Below, piece by piece: positions 38,598 through 53,700 of a DNA stretch of 64,000 nt. The translations under genes were made by a program, and so were the position numbers. Numbering within the stretch: the stretch's first letter is position 1; every line of letters starts with the position of its first letter. This stretch comes from Anisakis pegreffii (lineage: Eukaryota > Nematoda > Chromadorea > Rhabditida > Anisakidae). The notes under the pieces are model-generated. The model searched no databases. It saw nothing but the letters and a program-made list of their open reading frames with translations, and had not been told where the DNA came from. Location: positions 1 through 64,000 of the forward strand of contig JAPYMA010000012.1 of NCBI GenBank assembly GCA_035041965.1, given 5' to 3'.

Positions 38598-41500
38598 TTA
38601 CAATTGCTTCATTGATTTACTCAAAATATCAAGTGTAATCTCTAAATGTTTCTCTCCAAATATCAATGCTGGTCTGAAACGTATTCCCGTTACACCACAA
38701 CCACCAATATGTAAACCTGAAATCCAATCGATTCAATAACGAATGCAAAATCAATAGTGAAAACTAATGAATGAAATAACAGTACTAAAGAATCGACCTT
38801 TTGAAATGGCAATATCAACGAATTTATCTCGATGTTCAGAATCATCCAAGTCAAACGCACAATACGTTCCTAATCCACGTACATTATGCATTTTCGAACT
38901 GTACGCACTCTGTAAATACATCAATATGACACGATCAATAGCAAACAAACACAACTCAAATAAGCAATACCTCAATGTTACGCAGACCACTCTGCAATCC
39001 TTTACCAACTCTCCTCACTTGTTCAAGCAAATTATCTCGTTCAATCACTTCAACTGCCTTCTCCAGTAATATCAGTTTTGTTGGTTCACCCATCCACGTA
39101 TTATAGATACGATAAGCCTGAATATATTACAATAATCAGTCCTCTTTTGTACTTTTGAACTACTCTCATCTATGGTACTGTTGAAGGTCTGTAAAGCGCG
39201 CAAGATTTATGCGTCAAGCATTGGCCAATTCATTTATTCATTTGAAAGTTTTACTGAAAATTTAAAAGTTTATCATTCCAATTTAATTTCAAAATCCTTA
39301 ACATCCAACCCTCAATTCAAATTCCCATCAAATTCAAAAGTTGTATTCAAATGATTTATTTGCCTCGTGACTTTCAGAATATGTGCATTAAATATGTCGC
39401 AAAGAGTAACGCTTTGTGCTTCAAACATTCGCATTATGCAATCAGTTCCAATATCAAATACCGAAACGTTGCTAAATGAATGAGTAAATGTTTGCACGTT
39501 TGCTCGCTGTCGTCATCAATAATGTACAACAAACATCCTATTTAGCATCCATTCGATATGAAAGGGATGATGTTCAGTTTGGTGAACCATTCGATAAAGG
39601 CAATCAAAGCTAACTGCAAATAACGAATCTGAAACGTTTATAATGAACAATGAAAGAATTTTAGAGAGACAGACCTCTTTAACTCTCAGATGTTCAGCAT
39701 AGAAATAACCACCGACCATGAATTTCTTCGAAAAGCAAACCATATCCGGTGGTGATGAAAGATTCCACGACTCATGCGCCCAATAACTACCAGTTCCTCC
39801 GCCTCCAGTTTGAACCTGAACAAATCACAGTTTATTGCTATTGTCATAAGAGTAAGATTAATAATGACAATGCTAAAATGACAAAACACACCTCATCAAC
39901 GATGAATACAATACCATTCTTCTTGGTTATATCACGAAGGCCTTGGAAGAACTGCGGTGAACCGTGATGATCACCACCCTCACTTTGAATCGGCTCTACA
40001 ATCAATGCTGCGATATCACATTTCGCTTTCTTTCGTTCTGCGATCAGCTCTTCGACCTGTTTATAGAACATACCATTATCTACTATTATTAGAAAGACTA
40101 AAATCACTATCGTCATTCGTACGATTACTTCCAAACGATCCTCATCAATCAATTCAGTTTCATTTAATGCGCACAAACGAAAAAAATTTAAAAAAGCCGA
40201 AGCGTCATAATGTTTTATGAGTACAACACACAACTCAACCACTACATACATTCGCAAGACACATCGCATCCTGTTCAGTATTGTACTGAATATTCTTCTC
40301 CAGTGGATATTTGTAACGAGGGAACTCAGCGGCTGGCCAATCGAACGCTGGTATATCCACTTTATGGATAGCCTTTGACCGGGTCATTGTCAATGCACCT
40401 TAATGAATGCAATTCAAACATAATAGTCTATAAACGAACAACCATCAACATACAAACAACACAATCAACTAACCAAGTGTTCTACCGTGGAAAGCACCCT
40501 TGAATGAAAGTACCGATAGGTGTGGGGTACCAGGTAATTCATGCCTCATACACGACTCCAAATCTTGTTCAGTTGGTGGTTTACCGCCACGTTTTTGCGT
40601 TTGATACCAAATGAATGCCGTTTTGATCGCGTTTTCATCCGCTGATGAGCCACACAACATTGTTTGTACTAGTGGACAGCCTTTCGGTGCCACTGAAGTT
40701 AATGCCTTCGAAACTTCACCCGGAAAATCATTTCCCGGGAACGAACCCAATGCTGGACGACTCACAGCAGCTGTCTGAGACATTAAAAACGAATTTTCAG
40801 AAATGAACCAAATAATCACAATTCAAAAACCACAACAATATTAATAACAAATCAATGTAGAAAATTGCGAAAGTGAATGAAATCAACGCTGAACAATGAA
40901 AAATAACGGGAACAAAAAGAGGTGCTCACAATGAAACGGGGGTCAGAGATGACCTTAATCAAATCCGGATGGTTGTATCCTGCAAAATGCGTACGGACAA
41001 TTAGGCAAACCTTGCTATTGTCGATAAGAATAGAAATCAATGATGTCACGAGCAAACTCAATGATTCCTTTTCATTCAATCTGACCAAATAAGAATGCAC
41101 TTCACAACAACAAAGTCACGATGGTCGTATGAACTTGTAAAATACCAATAATGATCGCTTCAAGTCACAAACTAAGTAAGGTACAACAGCGCAATCAACC
41201 AACCGAGAGCAAGTGACGATATTTGCATATAAATATCCAAAAATGTATTGCCATCAGCGTCCACCAAATAATTTCCGATTGATTTCTTGTAATCAGCGAA
41301 AAATTTCACCGATGAAGTTTGCTGCAAAATGGACGAATGATTCGTCAATGTTTAAATGCACCAACAATTTCACGCATCAAGCGTTGACACCTAATGAACT
41401 TGTTTCAGATACGATGCGAATTGCTCACATGAACTGCGTCCATTTCCGCTTTAAGTTTCTTCGAAACAGGGCCCGGTACATCCGTACACACACACGGACT

Positions 41501-42125
41501 TACTGGCTCGATACCAGCTGGAGCCCACAACGTTCGTACACAACATTTTGCTGCAACATCATGCAATCACCGCAGAAATCATTTATGTGTGACAATCATC
41601 ACAAAATTTTATCGCTTCATTCTGCACCACTTTAATGCCAAGACAATATTTTTATTGACTATAATGACCAATCGAAAGCAAATCATAGCATCTTCTTTGT
41701 CATGTACACAACCAAAAAAAATGATAACATTCTAATTCGCTTATCAATCAATAGAACCATTAAAGTTGTTATGTAGAAACGCAAAATAACTTCAAATAGG
41801 CCGAATCTTTTAGAAAAAATTTCAACAATTTGATAACAATCTATGCATACTACTAAATATTGTCCATAACTGTCCAACCATCCGTGTAAAACTTTCTTGA
41901 TGAACTATCGAAATTTCGCATCAAAACCCTCATATTATTCATTTTGAATAAGTCGCACGTGATATGCGGTGCATCCATAAAGCAATTAAAGCATAGAAAT
42001 ATTAAAACTCGAAACTCAAAACCTGTTTACATCGAAAAAACAAAAAGAAATTGAAAGATATATGCGTTTGGAAAATGAAATGAGAACTCACCAACAGTGT
42101 TCGATGATCTCAGTAAACGACTCAT
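38598..42125 (-). CDS. ABAT (gta-1): 4-aminobutyrate aminotransferase, mitochondrial (GABA transaminase)
   Basis: PLP enzyme of the mitochondrial matrix that degrades GABA to succinic semialdehyde with 2-oxoglutarate as amino acceptor. Eleven exons on the minus strand: 42092-42125, 41429-41550, 41204-41321, 40930-40979, 40474-40774, 40250-40398, 39892-40056, 39675-39815, 38971-39117, 38798-38909 and 38598-38716, in phase to 485 residues (human 500). The N-terminus [14 protein letters not shown] has the Arg/Ser make-up of a targeting peptide. Family blocks: [92 protein letters not shown], the PLP-lysine segment FSKK at 341-344, [24 protein letters not shown] and [14 protein letters not shown]. 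Odd point: the mammalian iron-sulfur pair CGSC is CGSS here (Cys149, Ser152). A small intron-1 exon of 34 bp carries the start. Confidence 0.97.
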
Positions 42126-43674
42126 TGCAACAAAATGAAACTGTTCCAAGCAATCGGAATAGAAAGAAGGTAGTTAGTACAGCTGTTTCGAGAATTTCTT
42201 CGGACGACAATCGTTGAGCGGAGTGAATGATGGCACTACGAGAGAACACAAACAACACAATCGACTACTACCCGATGAAAACAACACCACTTGCTGCTGA
42301 TATTGGTTGACTGATATTACTGAATGATATTCTCTGTAGTTTCATTCGTATTGATAACATTCACTCTCTGTTTATATATGTTTTGTTTTCACCAATTAAA
42401 TTGAACACACTTAAAAAAACGAACACATTCACTCGACAATTAAACGTCGTTCATTTCGCGATTATTTGAAATTTACACGCAGCTTACTTCATTTCTTCAT
42501 TCGCCAATAATTTACATTACAATGAAAATTAGAAATATTCTAATATTGACAACTCAACACGAAACAACACAATGGTAAAACAATAATGTACGAGAGAAAG
42601 ATGCACTTGTTGAGATAAAGTTAAGCTCGTCAATAAACAAAACGATTAAAACCACTCATTCTGAATTGTCTTTGGACGTTTCGCAAAGATATCCGCAAAC
42701 TTATGCTAGACTAATCCGCGTAAAAAAAAATCCTCCTATTGCGCTTTTTAAACAAACACTGAAAGAATCTGAATTCATGCTTTTCAAACCCACTCAATCA
42801 GTGAAACCTTTAAAAGTCAACTCAAAACACCATCCACCAACAACAATAGTGAATGATCACATCATTTTGACTGGCAACAAACAGAACGGTGCAAATACGG
42901 CTGAAGAGAGAACGAAGCGAACGTGATAATTTTGCAGATAATCCTCGATACTTCGACAGAGTCAGTTTTCCATAGTGCAAATGCAACCCAAACTGTCAAA
43001 TCGAAAATCACCTCTTGCTATCGCTTTTTTTTTCGTGTGCTGATGAACACTCCAAACGTGCAATAAATGATTGAAAGTGAAAACAACACAAACAAATCAA
43101 TTACATGTGTACTCTCCTCAGAAAATTTCTTGTTTTCTTATAGACCGGTTTTCGATTGATGACGTGAAAATGTTCCATTGATTTAAATCACTGATTTGTT
43201 TCGCATTTACACGACGTTTTTCTTATTGTTGTCTTTTCGTTCGAGATATTCGAACTCATGAGAGACTTCTTCATTTTCTTTTTATCCGATAAATCACCGC
43301 AAACGCAGATCACTGTAATAAGTCTTAGCAACCCGATGTTTACGGAAATTATGGAATGTTTATGGACTTTTGATACGCATCTGAAGTCATTGATGTGCTC
43401 AAATCCCAGACTTCAAACACTTTGCATTAGCATACAAATATTATAGTTTCGTTTTCAACGTGTCAAACGAACAAATTCCCTTCATCAAATTCACTTCATT
43501 GATGAAAAGTGCAAATTAAATTATCATAATCAATAATTTTATATGGATGAATTCAATAACAATGTGAACAATAAAAATTGGCGAAATAATCAGAACATGA
43601 TAAATTCATAAATTCAACAACAACGATCAGAAATGTTCAATGATACAAATACACTTCATAGACGATTATTTTCA

Positions 43675-43695
43675 ACAACAACAACAACAACAACC
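43675..43695 (+). repeat. (CAA)n microsatellite
   Basis: Seven CAA/ACA trinucleotides in a row. They produce a Thr run in one frame and a Val run on the other strand. Confidence 0.85.
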
Positions 43696-44009
43696 TCTTC
43701 AATTTCGACCATTTCTATGCTCAATAAAACTAAAAGAAAACATCTGAAAACATTCACACGGCAACACAGCAAATTTGTAAAAATTTGTTCAAAAGAGGTC
43801 ACGCACACAACGAAAATGACAACGGTAATAACAACGTGCAACCTTGATAATTCTTGTTATAAGCGAGTCCGTATACCACGCTAAGTTTATCATCGGCATT
43901 CATGAGGCAAACAACGATGAACAAAAACCGAAATCCGACTGTAAAAATTTCCACCTCAACTTAATTTTTGCATTCGGTTCGATCAATCATCAAACTCGAC
44001 AGTACAGCA

Positions 44010-44275
44010 ATAACAACAACAATAATACTAATAACAATAAACCAACAACAACTCCAATATTAAACAATAATTAAGAGATAAAATAATCAACGAATAAATT
44101 CTCAGTGTAATACTGTCCTCTAATGCTTGCTTAATTGTTATAATGAGAATTTTTTAAATCATTAAATCCAACAATATGAAATTACAACACAGTGACAATA
44201 TCATATTATAATACAATAATAATGATAATAATAACAATAATAATAACATCAACAATAACAACAAATATAACAAAA
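44010..44275 (+). repeat. Interrupted AAT/AAC tracts
   Basis: Imperfect AACAATAATACTAATAACAAT-type runs near 44010-44045 and again at 44210-44265, with unrelated AT-rich sequence between. Confidence 0.7.
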
Positions 44276-44760
44276 TTCAAATAACTTCACCATTAATGAA
44301 AGTATACAACTGATAACTTGGCAGTGCCATTAGTAAAACAATACATTATATTTTTAAAAAATATCAAAATCCTTCCACTCACATTAATTCTCCCACAACT
44401 ATTCTACCAGTAATTGTAAAACAATAATAAATGAATCGTTAGTAAAATTTTTCTGTACTAATAACGAATCTCCCTATTTTCAAGTTGCGACATGAAAACT
44501 GAATTTAAAATTGCCTCGAAAAGTAAATTATCCATCAAATTGTTTTATACTCACAACCGAATCAAATCGAGATCATACAGATGAATGAATGCTTTTCTGA
44601 ACGAGATCTCTTCGAACACATTAAACTAAAACAATCTCTCTGCGCCAAGAATGATTTCCATCAACCAACCAATCACCAAAAATTTTCCAAAACCTTCGAA
44701 TAAGAATTCATCTCGAAGAGGCAAAGCAAAAACAGTTCCTAAGGAAAATGTTCGAATCGA

Positions 44761-47700
44761 TCAAATATTCTCAAAGATATTCTGCAGTGCTTGCAAGTTG
44801 TCGATCAACTGCGCACGTGAATCACCCGCAGCGATACGGGTCGACGACGACAATTGCAGCAGGAAACTTGCAATCAGATCGAGACATTTACTCGTCACCG
44901 ACCGTCTGAAAATGAAATCATTTTCAATCACACAACTTTTGTTTATCGTTCCTTTAACTATCTCATTAAGTAACCATCGAATACTTCTCAAAAATTTGTT
45001 CGAATGAGACTAAAATAAGAGAAATTTGAGAGAAACAAACCTCTGCTCGAAGGGTAACTTGTTGGCCATTGACGAGAATCGATTGAAGACATGAAGTGAA
45101 CATTCGATCAAGTAACGTGTCGCACTTTCGTTACTGCGCCAAAATGGATCCCTCCTGAAGTGTTTTTTTTTTGCATCATATTATTTCCTCTCAAAAAAAT
45201 CAACAACACATGTAAAATGCCACTTCAAAATTTCATACAATCAAAGAAAAAAATTCCCTCAATTTCTTCAACAAGTTTCTCAATTAAGAACCAACTAATA
45301 GTGAAAAGTGCACACTGATGCACTAATTGCAAACAATTAAAGTCAATAACGATGGCAACATTAAAACTAAATGACTACTTCTGACAAGTACTGATCACGT
45401 CGACAAGCCTGGCAAACGGCACTGACATAAGTGAACCAACTGTCTGCAGCACTGATGCTGGCAGACCATACGACAAACCACGCGATAACGTTTCACACAG
45501 TACTGTTTCTGCAAGCAAAATGCTATTCATCCATTCAACTGCGTCAACTTCTCTCGATAAATTATTAATTCATAAACATTTCGTTCTAACGATTCAAAAC
45601 AATTCAAAACAACATATTCAAAACAACTATTGAAAGTAATCGAATGAAAATTTCTCAATACCTAAGGGGAAATATTTCGGCTTATTAGAGTACTGTCGAT
45701 GAAGGACGGCTAAACGAGTGCCCAAACGTTGAATCTTTGCGTCTGATGGCTCATCACGATTCACTTCAAGTTCTGCAAATCAAAACAAAATGAACACAAT
45801 ATTATTACATTCAAAAAGTGTACCACATTGAAAACTGACTGATAATATACGAACGAATCAAAACAAACGAATGACCTTTATCAATGATCTGTGCGCACAA
45901 TTCATCGATAATATTCTTATCGTACGTATCCGAACAATGACACAACGCCAGTTTAATTTCTGGCAGATCGAATGGTTCAGCGAACATCTCAAACAATTCT
46001 TGTGCCGAATATAAGCGTCTTTCCAACTTTTCCACAGCCCTTTCTCCATCGCGGATGTTTTTCTTCGCCAACAACGCGTCCCTAAAACATCAACATCTCA
46101 TCTCTAAATCCTCCTCTCATCCACAAATTCTCAAACAAAAAAAAAACGAAAAAATTCTCAGCGGAATCTTACTCAACGCTGAAATAAATCTGTAAAAGAC
46201 AATTAATCGCAAAACTGCAAAACAACTGAATGCACATCGAAAATGCGATTCAATAGCTCAAAACAAAATTCAATCTATTCTAAATTTGCAGCAAAAAGAA
46301 TGAATATCGATGGAAACAAACTTTGTAGCCAACTGAATTTCGGCCACATCCAATTCATCTTGTATTGCCACAATGAAATTCTGATCCTTCAATTGGTCAC
46401 TCTGCTGACTTATTGCCGATTTCGCACACATTGATGCTTGTGACAAGTATGCGACACGGCGGCGAAGGTCGAATGCATTCCTAAATATACACTATTTCAT
46501 TCAGCACCCATCTGCTCCGATTCAGTTCATACTATATCACTACTTAATATTACATCAACACTAGAGAATCGCATCTTATTATTGAAACACCAATTTGCTA
46601 CGGCGGTCTTATACATCACTACTATCGAACGCATTCGAAACATCATAATTAGCAACACCGAAATATTCTTCACAACTAAAAACAAATGTTACGATATAAA
46701 ATGCTGAACTGATTGCAAGTTGAGGTATGTGCATCCCAAAGATCCAAAAATCAAAAAACGTCAAAACGAACGTGTCTCGTCTAGCCAACGAATACAGTAA
46801 TTTCGCTGCCTTCGCAAAATTGCCATTCTTTTCATGAAAACGCCACAACAAATCCAAATAACTGCTCGCTCCACCTCCTTCCACCAACGTATGAAGAAAC
46901 GATTCGGCGAATGGCGATTTACTCTGAAATTGCATATGCTTGACTCTACACTCACCATCAGCAGACATTTATATTGCCTAATTTAATCATTCTTTCCTAT
47001 TCTTATTCTTATCATAACCAGTGTATTACTGCTGAATGAAAGAAAGAAACAAGAGTGAACCTCAACGACGACATTGCTGAGTTGATTAGCTAAAAGCCAT
47101 TTGAAGACCGCAACATTGGCGAGTTCGTCTCTGGAGCGTAAAACGCAATTGATGATCAAATCGCGTGAAACAACCGCAGACTGTAATGCTATACCGGATT
47201 TGGTACGAACGTCTGCTTGTATACGATCCAATGCATCCGTTATGCATTTGTATGCTGATTTCCTGAAAAATAACAAATTGTATGCAACACATCAATATCG
47301 TTAAATTATACCAAAGATACTAATTGTTTGAAAACTGATTGGACATTTCAAAAATGGAACGAATGCGTAAAAAATGAGATAGAGATGAACACGAACCGCT
47401 TGTTGAATGCATCTTGCGTGAGTGAATCAGTTTCAGCCGAATGACTCTTATAAGCAATTAACGCCAACATTCTCGGATCACTTCGTTCAGCGCGTGCTAA
47501 TGCCAACTCAACTATACCTTCCACGCAATCCACTGTAATTTTCCACTTTGATTATTCAAATCAAGTGATAACATTCTCAACAACAAAACCAATAAAATTA
47601 CACAATTGAACTTAGTTTGATGTCTTGAATGAATGTCAAATTGAACACATTAATGATCACGAGAAAATGCGAATGGAGTGAAACGTTACCTTCGTGAAGG

Positions 47701-50700
47701 AGCTGACATATGACGGGTAGATTGAGTTTATGAACACCAACTTTCAGCATACGAATGGCCTCATCAATCAATTCCGTTCGCGTCGGACATGGCTCCATTA
47801 AATGCGCTTCTTCTAACATTTCAGTTGCCTTCAAAGACAAAAGTTTTCACAAAACATTAAATTACGAATCGAATAAACTTCATTAAACATTGCTCATGAA
47901 AAAATGTCGTTCGAAAATCAAAATAATCTAGATTTTAAAATGCTATTGTCTGTATGATTCGTTAATTGAATTGTTTTTCACATGATTATGAATGCACTGA
48001 TTCAAAAAGAATGTGTTGAACACGTGACACTTCTATATTTTTGAAGCTGCTGGATCCTAAAATTAATCTACGATTGAAAAAACGATTTTGGGACTGTAAA
48101 ATGGTTGACATTTTGCAAGCACCAGTTGGTATGCACTACATTCTCATCAACAAAAAGAAAATAACCCTTGTAGCAGTAGCATCTTCGTCAGAGAAGAGAG
48201 TCGGACACGTGGTTCGTAATTGATTACAGACTGCACTCGTAGTCGCATTATCACCCAAATAATGTCTCACCAAACACGTTATCAAATCTGCACACATCTA
48301 CAATAAACGATTATTTCGTTATTGTTTTTGTAGTGACACAGCCTTTTGAGTGCATCACAAATGATACGCACTTAACGCTGATCACACTTTTACTCATATA
48401 GATTCGGAAGTAACACCGACGTCAATTCAATGATAATCAATCGCTAAGTGCAACTTACATGATGTCCTTTGATGACGATATTTGAGAACTGAATAGAGCA
48501 TAATTGCTCTTTGATTAGTGTTGATAATTGTGCAGTAACTATATGGAATTGATGTGCACATAATACTTTCCACAACGACAACACTTCACTGGATAAACGT
48601 AACAACTCTGCGAACGCTTGTAATGATCGACACTCTTCTTGACGATTCAGCACTGGAATAGCTGGCGATTTGGGCCGTTCTTTGTGCGTTAAGAATAAAG
48701 TCCAGTAGATAAAAGATTGTAATCAGTTGCAAGCAATATGCCGCTATCGAGGAAGATTCACTTCATTGATGAAGTAAATATCAAAGTCGACAATAAAAGA
48801 AACCTTTATCGTCGACACTGCGTTGGTTGGATGGATTTGAATCTCGTCGAGACACCAACGACTGCTGATAGGTTTGTTGTGAGTTTGTTATTAGAGCATA
48901 TTCATCGATTGCTTTTTGGAATGCACACAACTGTGCTGATAACCAATCCAGCTCATCCAATGAAAATATACTCGATATCTAAATTGAATCAATGCGATAA
49001 TTACAATAACAAATCATCCATCAAAATATCAAAAAATACCTCATTCTCACTGATTTTGTAGCACAATGGAGACGTCCAAAGATTCGAAACAATACGTGAG
49101 AAATAAACATAAATAGCATCGTGTCTGTAACTCGAACGGGTCTGAAACACGCAAGTTGATATTTTTCGATTAACATTCAATTAAAAAAGAAACAATTAAT
49201 TCATGATGATCGTAATATCAATGAGAGCGATAACAATGAATACCGTGTAAGGTAACAAAGGAGAATCAGTGGCGTATTCATCCATCTGGGAAATATACGA
49301 ATTGGGTGGAGGTCCAATCGTTCTCGGTGGTGAATTGGACATCATAAATGAGAATTGTTCAGGAGTTGAGGTTCGCAACGGAGCTAAAAGGATGGCATCG
49401 GTTAATACTGGTCGATTGATTCGTTAGAGGAAGATCTGAATCAAGCTTGAACTGAACTCACAACGAAACGTGCAATCGGCCACTGTCGATATGTTACGAG
49501 CTTGCGGCCAGTCTGGTGACGACAGACGTCCTGCCGGAGAGCGCATGCCCATTGCTGAAATGCCATTCATTGGCATCTTCCGTTGTGATCCCAACGATGA
49601 AAATATTCTCAACGCCGCATCCTACAAATATCCGTTCTACACTTAAACATCAAGGGAACATTCGATGTGAATGGTGAATACTTGAAACGATGCTTCACAA
49701 TTCCTGCAATGGACAATATCGAACTAACTTTAATAGCGAGATCAGCTGCGTTGTCAGCACATAAAATGATCAGAGCCATAACACACGTATTGATGGCACC
49801 GTGCAACTGCAAAAAGTAGTTCGCTTGTGGTGAATCCGCACCGAATTGATGCAATATTTCACGTAATATATCCACTGGTGATCTCTGTTCAACTATTGAA
49901 ATTCCCTTCAACAAGAAACGTTTAAACATTAATCCAATTAATCCTCTATAAGATTATCAAAACATCAAACGATCAATTAATTATTTCATGCATAATATGG
50001 TACATCTATCATTTCATGTATGTTAATAAAGATAACCATAATAATAATAAAAGAAACGCAATATTAGAAATAATAATTGTAATTAAAATAACCTTTTCGT
50101 TGAGAATGACAATCCTTTCGGGTGGATCACGATGCTGAGATATAATATACGGCGGACGTACATCAACGCTCCCTTCCACTGGTAACTGAAAGTGAAAGCA
50201 AAACTTCACTTTCGATCTTAAAAACATAAAATTGTTAAATAATTTCATTTCAGTTTGACCTCCTCCGCTAAAAAGTTCTTTGTTTCCATAAAACAAATAC
50301 CCAAAATTCATAAGATTACTCACAAAAATACCACTAACCGCATTCGATAACGTACGCTCCACAGCAAGTACGGTTGTTGTGAACGAAAATTTTGTCTGAA
50401 AAAAATTCAATTTTTGAAACAAATTTCTCCTCATTTCTCAGTGTGTTACTCAACAACAATTTCTCTGTTTCACAAAATTTTCGAAAACAATAATACGAAA
50501 AACGAATATGAAAGACTTTTTACAAATTTCCAACGAATACATCGTTGTTCTAAATGTATTCTAAATGTACTCGTGTAATTCTATCATTATAAATAAATTC
50601 ATCGTCAAATGAACATTTTGCTTCGGTTATGTATCGTCACAACAATACATTATCGCACGACATAATAATCAAATTTAAATTCACCAAGTTCTCCATTAAA

Positions 50701-53700
50701 TAATCTTGCGCAGATAAATTCGATGATGAGAAACAAGTTACTGTTGATGCCGCATCAACTCCGCACTCCGCTACCATCACGGACACTTCTACAAAATTCT
50801 CGTTTTTGCACGATTGGCGATTCGATTCCATTTCAATGTTCAACAATATATCATTGCGATAAGATAAACAAACAAGAATAATAATATTAATGTAACGACA
50901 ATAACAACGAAAATGCTAGTACATCAACACTAGTAACGATAATGCTAACAAAAAGCAATCAAAAGAAAACCAACCATGAGAAAAGAGTGTATCATAAACT
51001 GTGAAATACGGATTGCCAATTCCACCAGCATTATATCCAGGTGGGATTCGGACATGACGAAGTCTGAGATCAGTTGGTCGAATATCAGCCTTAATCAATC
51101 ATTCTTTTAGCCGTCAGATGTTTCAAATACGATTATACGCAAAGTAGTGCGTTCTAAATTCAGGCAAAGTGATTTTTAATCTTCATTTTGAATAGCACTA
51201 AAGAAGAGAATAAAATGAAGAATTTGTTTTCTTCTTATGCGGACTTCATCCTGCGTCTACGAGAGTTCATTTGCTGAAAACGTCAAACGAACACAGCGAA
51301 TAAACGAATGAAACAATCATCAATACCGTTTCGGGTAACGATGGAGGCGAGACACCGTAAGGTGTCGATATTAGAGCGCTGATTGGGGTTGGTGGTAAGC
51401 ATGTGAAGTATAAACGAACACCTTTGCGTGTTGTTGCTACCTAAAATACGTCATTCAACATTCACAATATTTCTTAGTGAACATGTTTCTTAGTTATTCT
51501 CAGCACTCGAATACAGAATTTGAGCTACAACAACAATGACGGAACAACGATAAAATTTCGATGAAAGTTATTCTTATGAAATCCGCATTCTGATGCTGAG
51601 TCCATACCTTGTTCGACATTCAATACTACATCCGAATAAGTAACATACTGCGATGACGTCGTTGATAAATAATAACAATCGTTGCGGTTTCGAAGGAATA
51701 AAAGGGGAAATGATGAAAGATTCAACAAACCAAATGTAAATACTGTGAGCGAGTCGACGGTATTGCATTGATACTGACAATATCGGTGAAGAAGGCACGA
51801 TCCACCGTTCGACACTCATTTGATGCTCTATCCTTCAACACAGCTCACTTGTTATTTCGAATGCATCAATCGGATTATTGACGAAAACATATCGTTAACA
51901 TTTGACGAGATGATTCGAATAATCAAAACAACAACAATATAAATGCTGAATAATGAATGAAAAACAAACTTGAATTTGTGCGTGACTCAACGATGCCACT
52001 TTTCGCATTTCATTACCGTCATTACCCAAGTCAAACACTTGAATGGAACCATTCTCTGATAAGGTATACAGGATATGGCGAGTATCGTCAACACTGAGAC
52101 GTGCAATCTTCTCTAAAATTCAGTTTTTATGAACGAATATCAATGAAAATACGATTATTTAACTTTGAATTGAAAAATAATTTCAAGAATACAACTCGTT
52201 TAACCTTCTTTGCCCGTGATGAGGGAGAGTGATGGAAGTAAGTAGTTGAGTAAACGCTTTGAATGATTCACTTTACGACATTTCCGTTGAAACCAACCTT
52301 TATCCTACAACAACAACAATCACATATTCGAGTAGATGATCCACTCAAAAAATTGATAACTACTGATCTGCATATATACATATGAAATTGCATCGCAACT
52401 AATTATCGATATCTGATCACTTGAGAATGTAAAATTAAATGTTTAAATTAGAAAAGTTGAAAATTATCGATGAAAATTCATGATGATTGAATCACAAACT
52501 GACAATAATCAGTGATAAAAAAGAACTGCATCAATCCCTTGATTCATAATATTCCAGGAAATCACCTGATAATCCAGTTCATAGATACACTCTTCTGATG
52601 CAAAGAAAATACGACCGTCACGTGTGGTCACCATATCCGATACAGTGCTTCCCTCTAATGGTATCTGAAACTTATACTTTCAAGTAAAACACTCAAAACA
52701 ACCTCCATGAATCGCAAAACAAATTCGGACAGATCATTTCAAAATAAATTTTAATATAACCAACTTTGAAAAGGGCATCAGGTAAAAGAAACATCTGAGC
52801 ACTTGAAACATTCACTGAATCAACAGCGATTGTCATATTATGCTCATTCGTAAAACTCGCTGCCAATAAAAGAATGTCTCGTGTCGTCGCCACCACAAGA
52901 ACGTGATGAACAAATTCCTGAAAATATATTTTGATCTAATTCACAGATTTAGCTCGATTGACAACGCCTTCAAACAATACATTCGCTTTTGCAAGCAATA
53001 CATCATTTCCGTTAACACTTGCATTCATTTACAATAACGATTCAAACGAACTCTCTTATTCATAATAAAATACAACTTACATGAAAAACGCCAGTCTTTG
53101 GTTTCGCAACTAACACCTTAGTAATTGTATTCGGGATACCATCGAAATATGCCAAATCAGAACTGAAATTGATATAAAATGAGGAATACATTTTCCAATG
53201 AAATTTATCAAAGTACCGCCAATCCCACTACAACGGAAAATTAATTTAGAAAATCCCATTGAGACACCCACTTCTCTTCGTAGTTCCATATGTACAGATC
53301 TGAATCCATCGTCATGTAAGCACGACTGATCTCGGGCAATATACCAATTGTATAAACGCACTCCGTCTCTTGAAAATAAACCATTTTTACGGTTCAATTA
53401 CATGACATTGTGAACTAAACAGATTAATAAACGCTTCATCAGCAATCAAAAACGAATTCTTTGGTAAACGAATATACCATTGAGTTGGTCGATGAGCTCC
53501 TGTGGAACAGGACGTGGTCTTTGCGAGCAAAATTCGGCAATATCCAGATCTTTTAGTGAGGGATAATCGTCAATTGACAATCCGGATACTGTTACTTTAT
53601 CTGAAAACAATTGACTAGAACAGTTTAAAAATTAACAATTGGTACACATGAAATGAATAATTTTGCATTTGAATTCAGACTGAGATGTTCATCGAATCGC

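Larger units (their letters stand above)
42126..44760. other. GABA transaminase promoter side and Nup155 3' side
   Basis: About 2.6 kb between two minus-strand genes. It holds the GABA transaminase promoter (right of 42125) and Nup155 3' UTR. An 87-codon frame at 42666-42926 (plus) and Thr/Asn-rich frames at 43633-44074 lack recognisable domains; the latter coincide with ACA/AAC repeats. AAT/AAC-rich tracts lie near 43675-43695, 44010-44070 and 44210-44275. Confidence 0.45.

Noticed and set aside
39844..40269. A 141-codon frame on the minus strand taken as one exon
   Set aside because: Only 39892-40056 matches GABA transaminase; the flanks are introns that happen to be open in the same frame.
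42666..42926. A basic 86-codon plus-strand frame as a gene upstream of GABA transaminase
   Set aside because: No domain, no acceptor/donor context and biased composition; too weak to call.
43633..44074. Thr/Asn-rich plus-strand frames
   Set aside because: They coincide with CAA and AAT/AAC simple repeats and have no splice partners.
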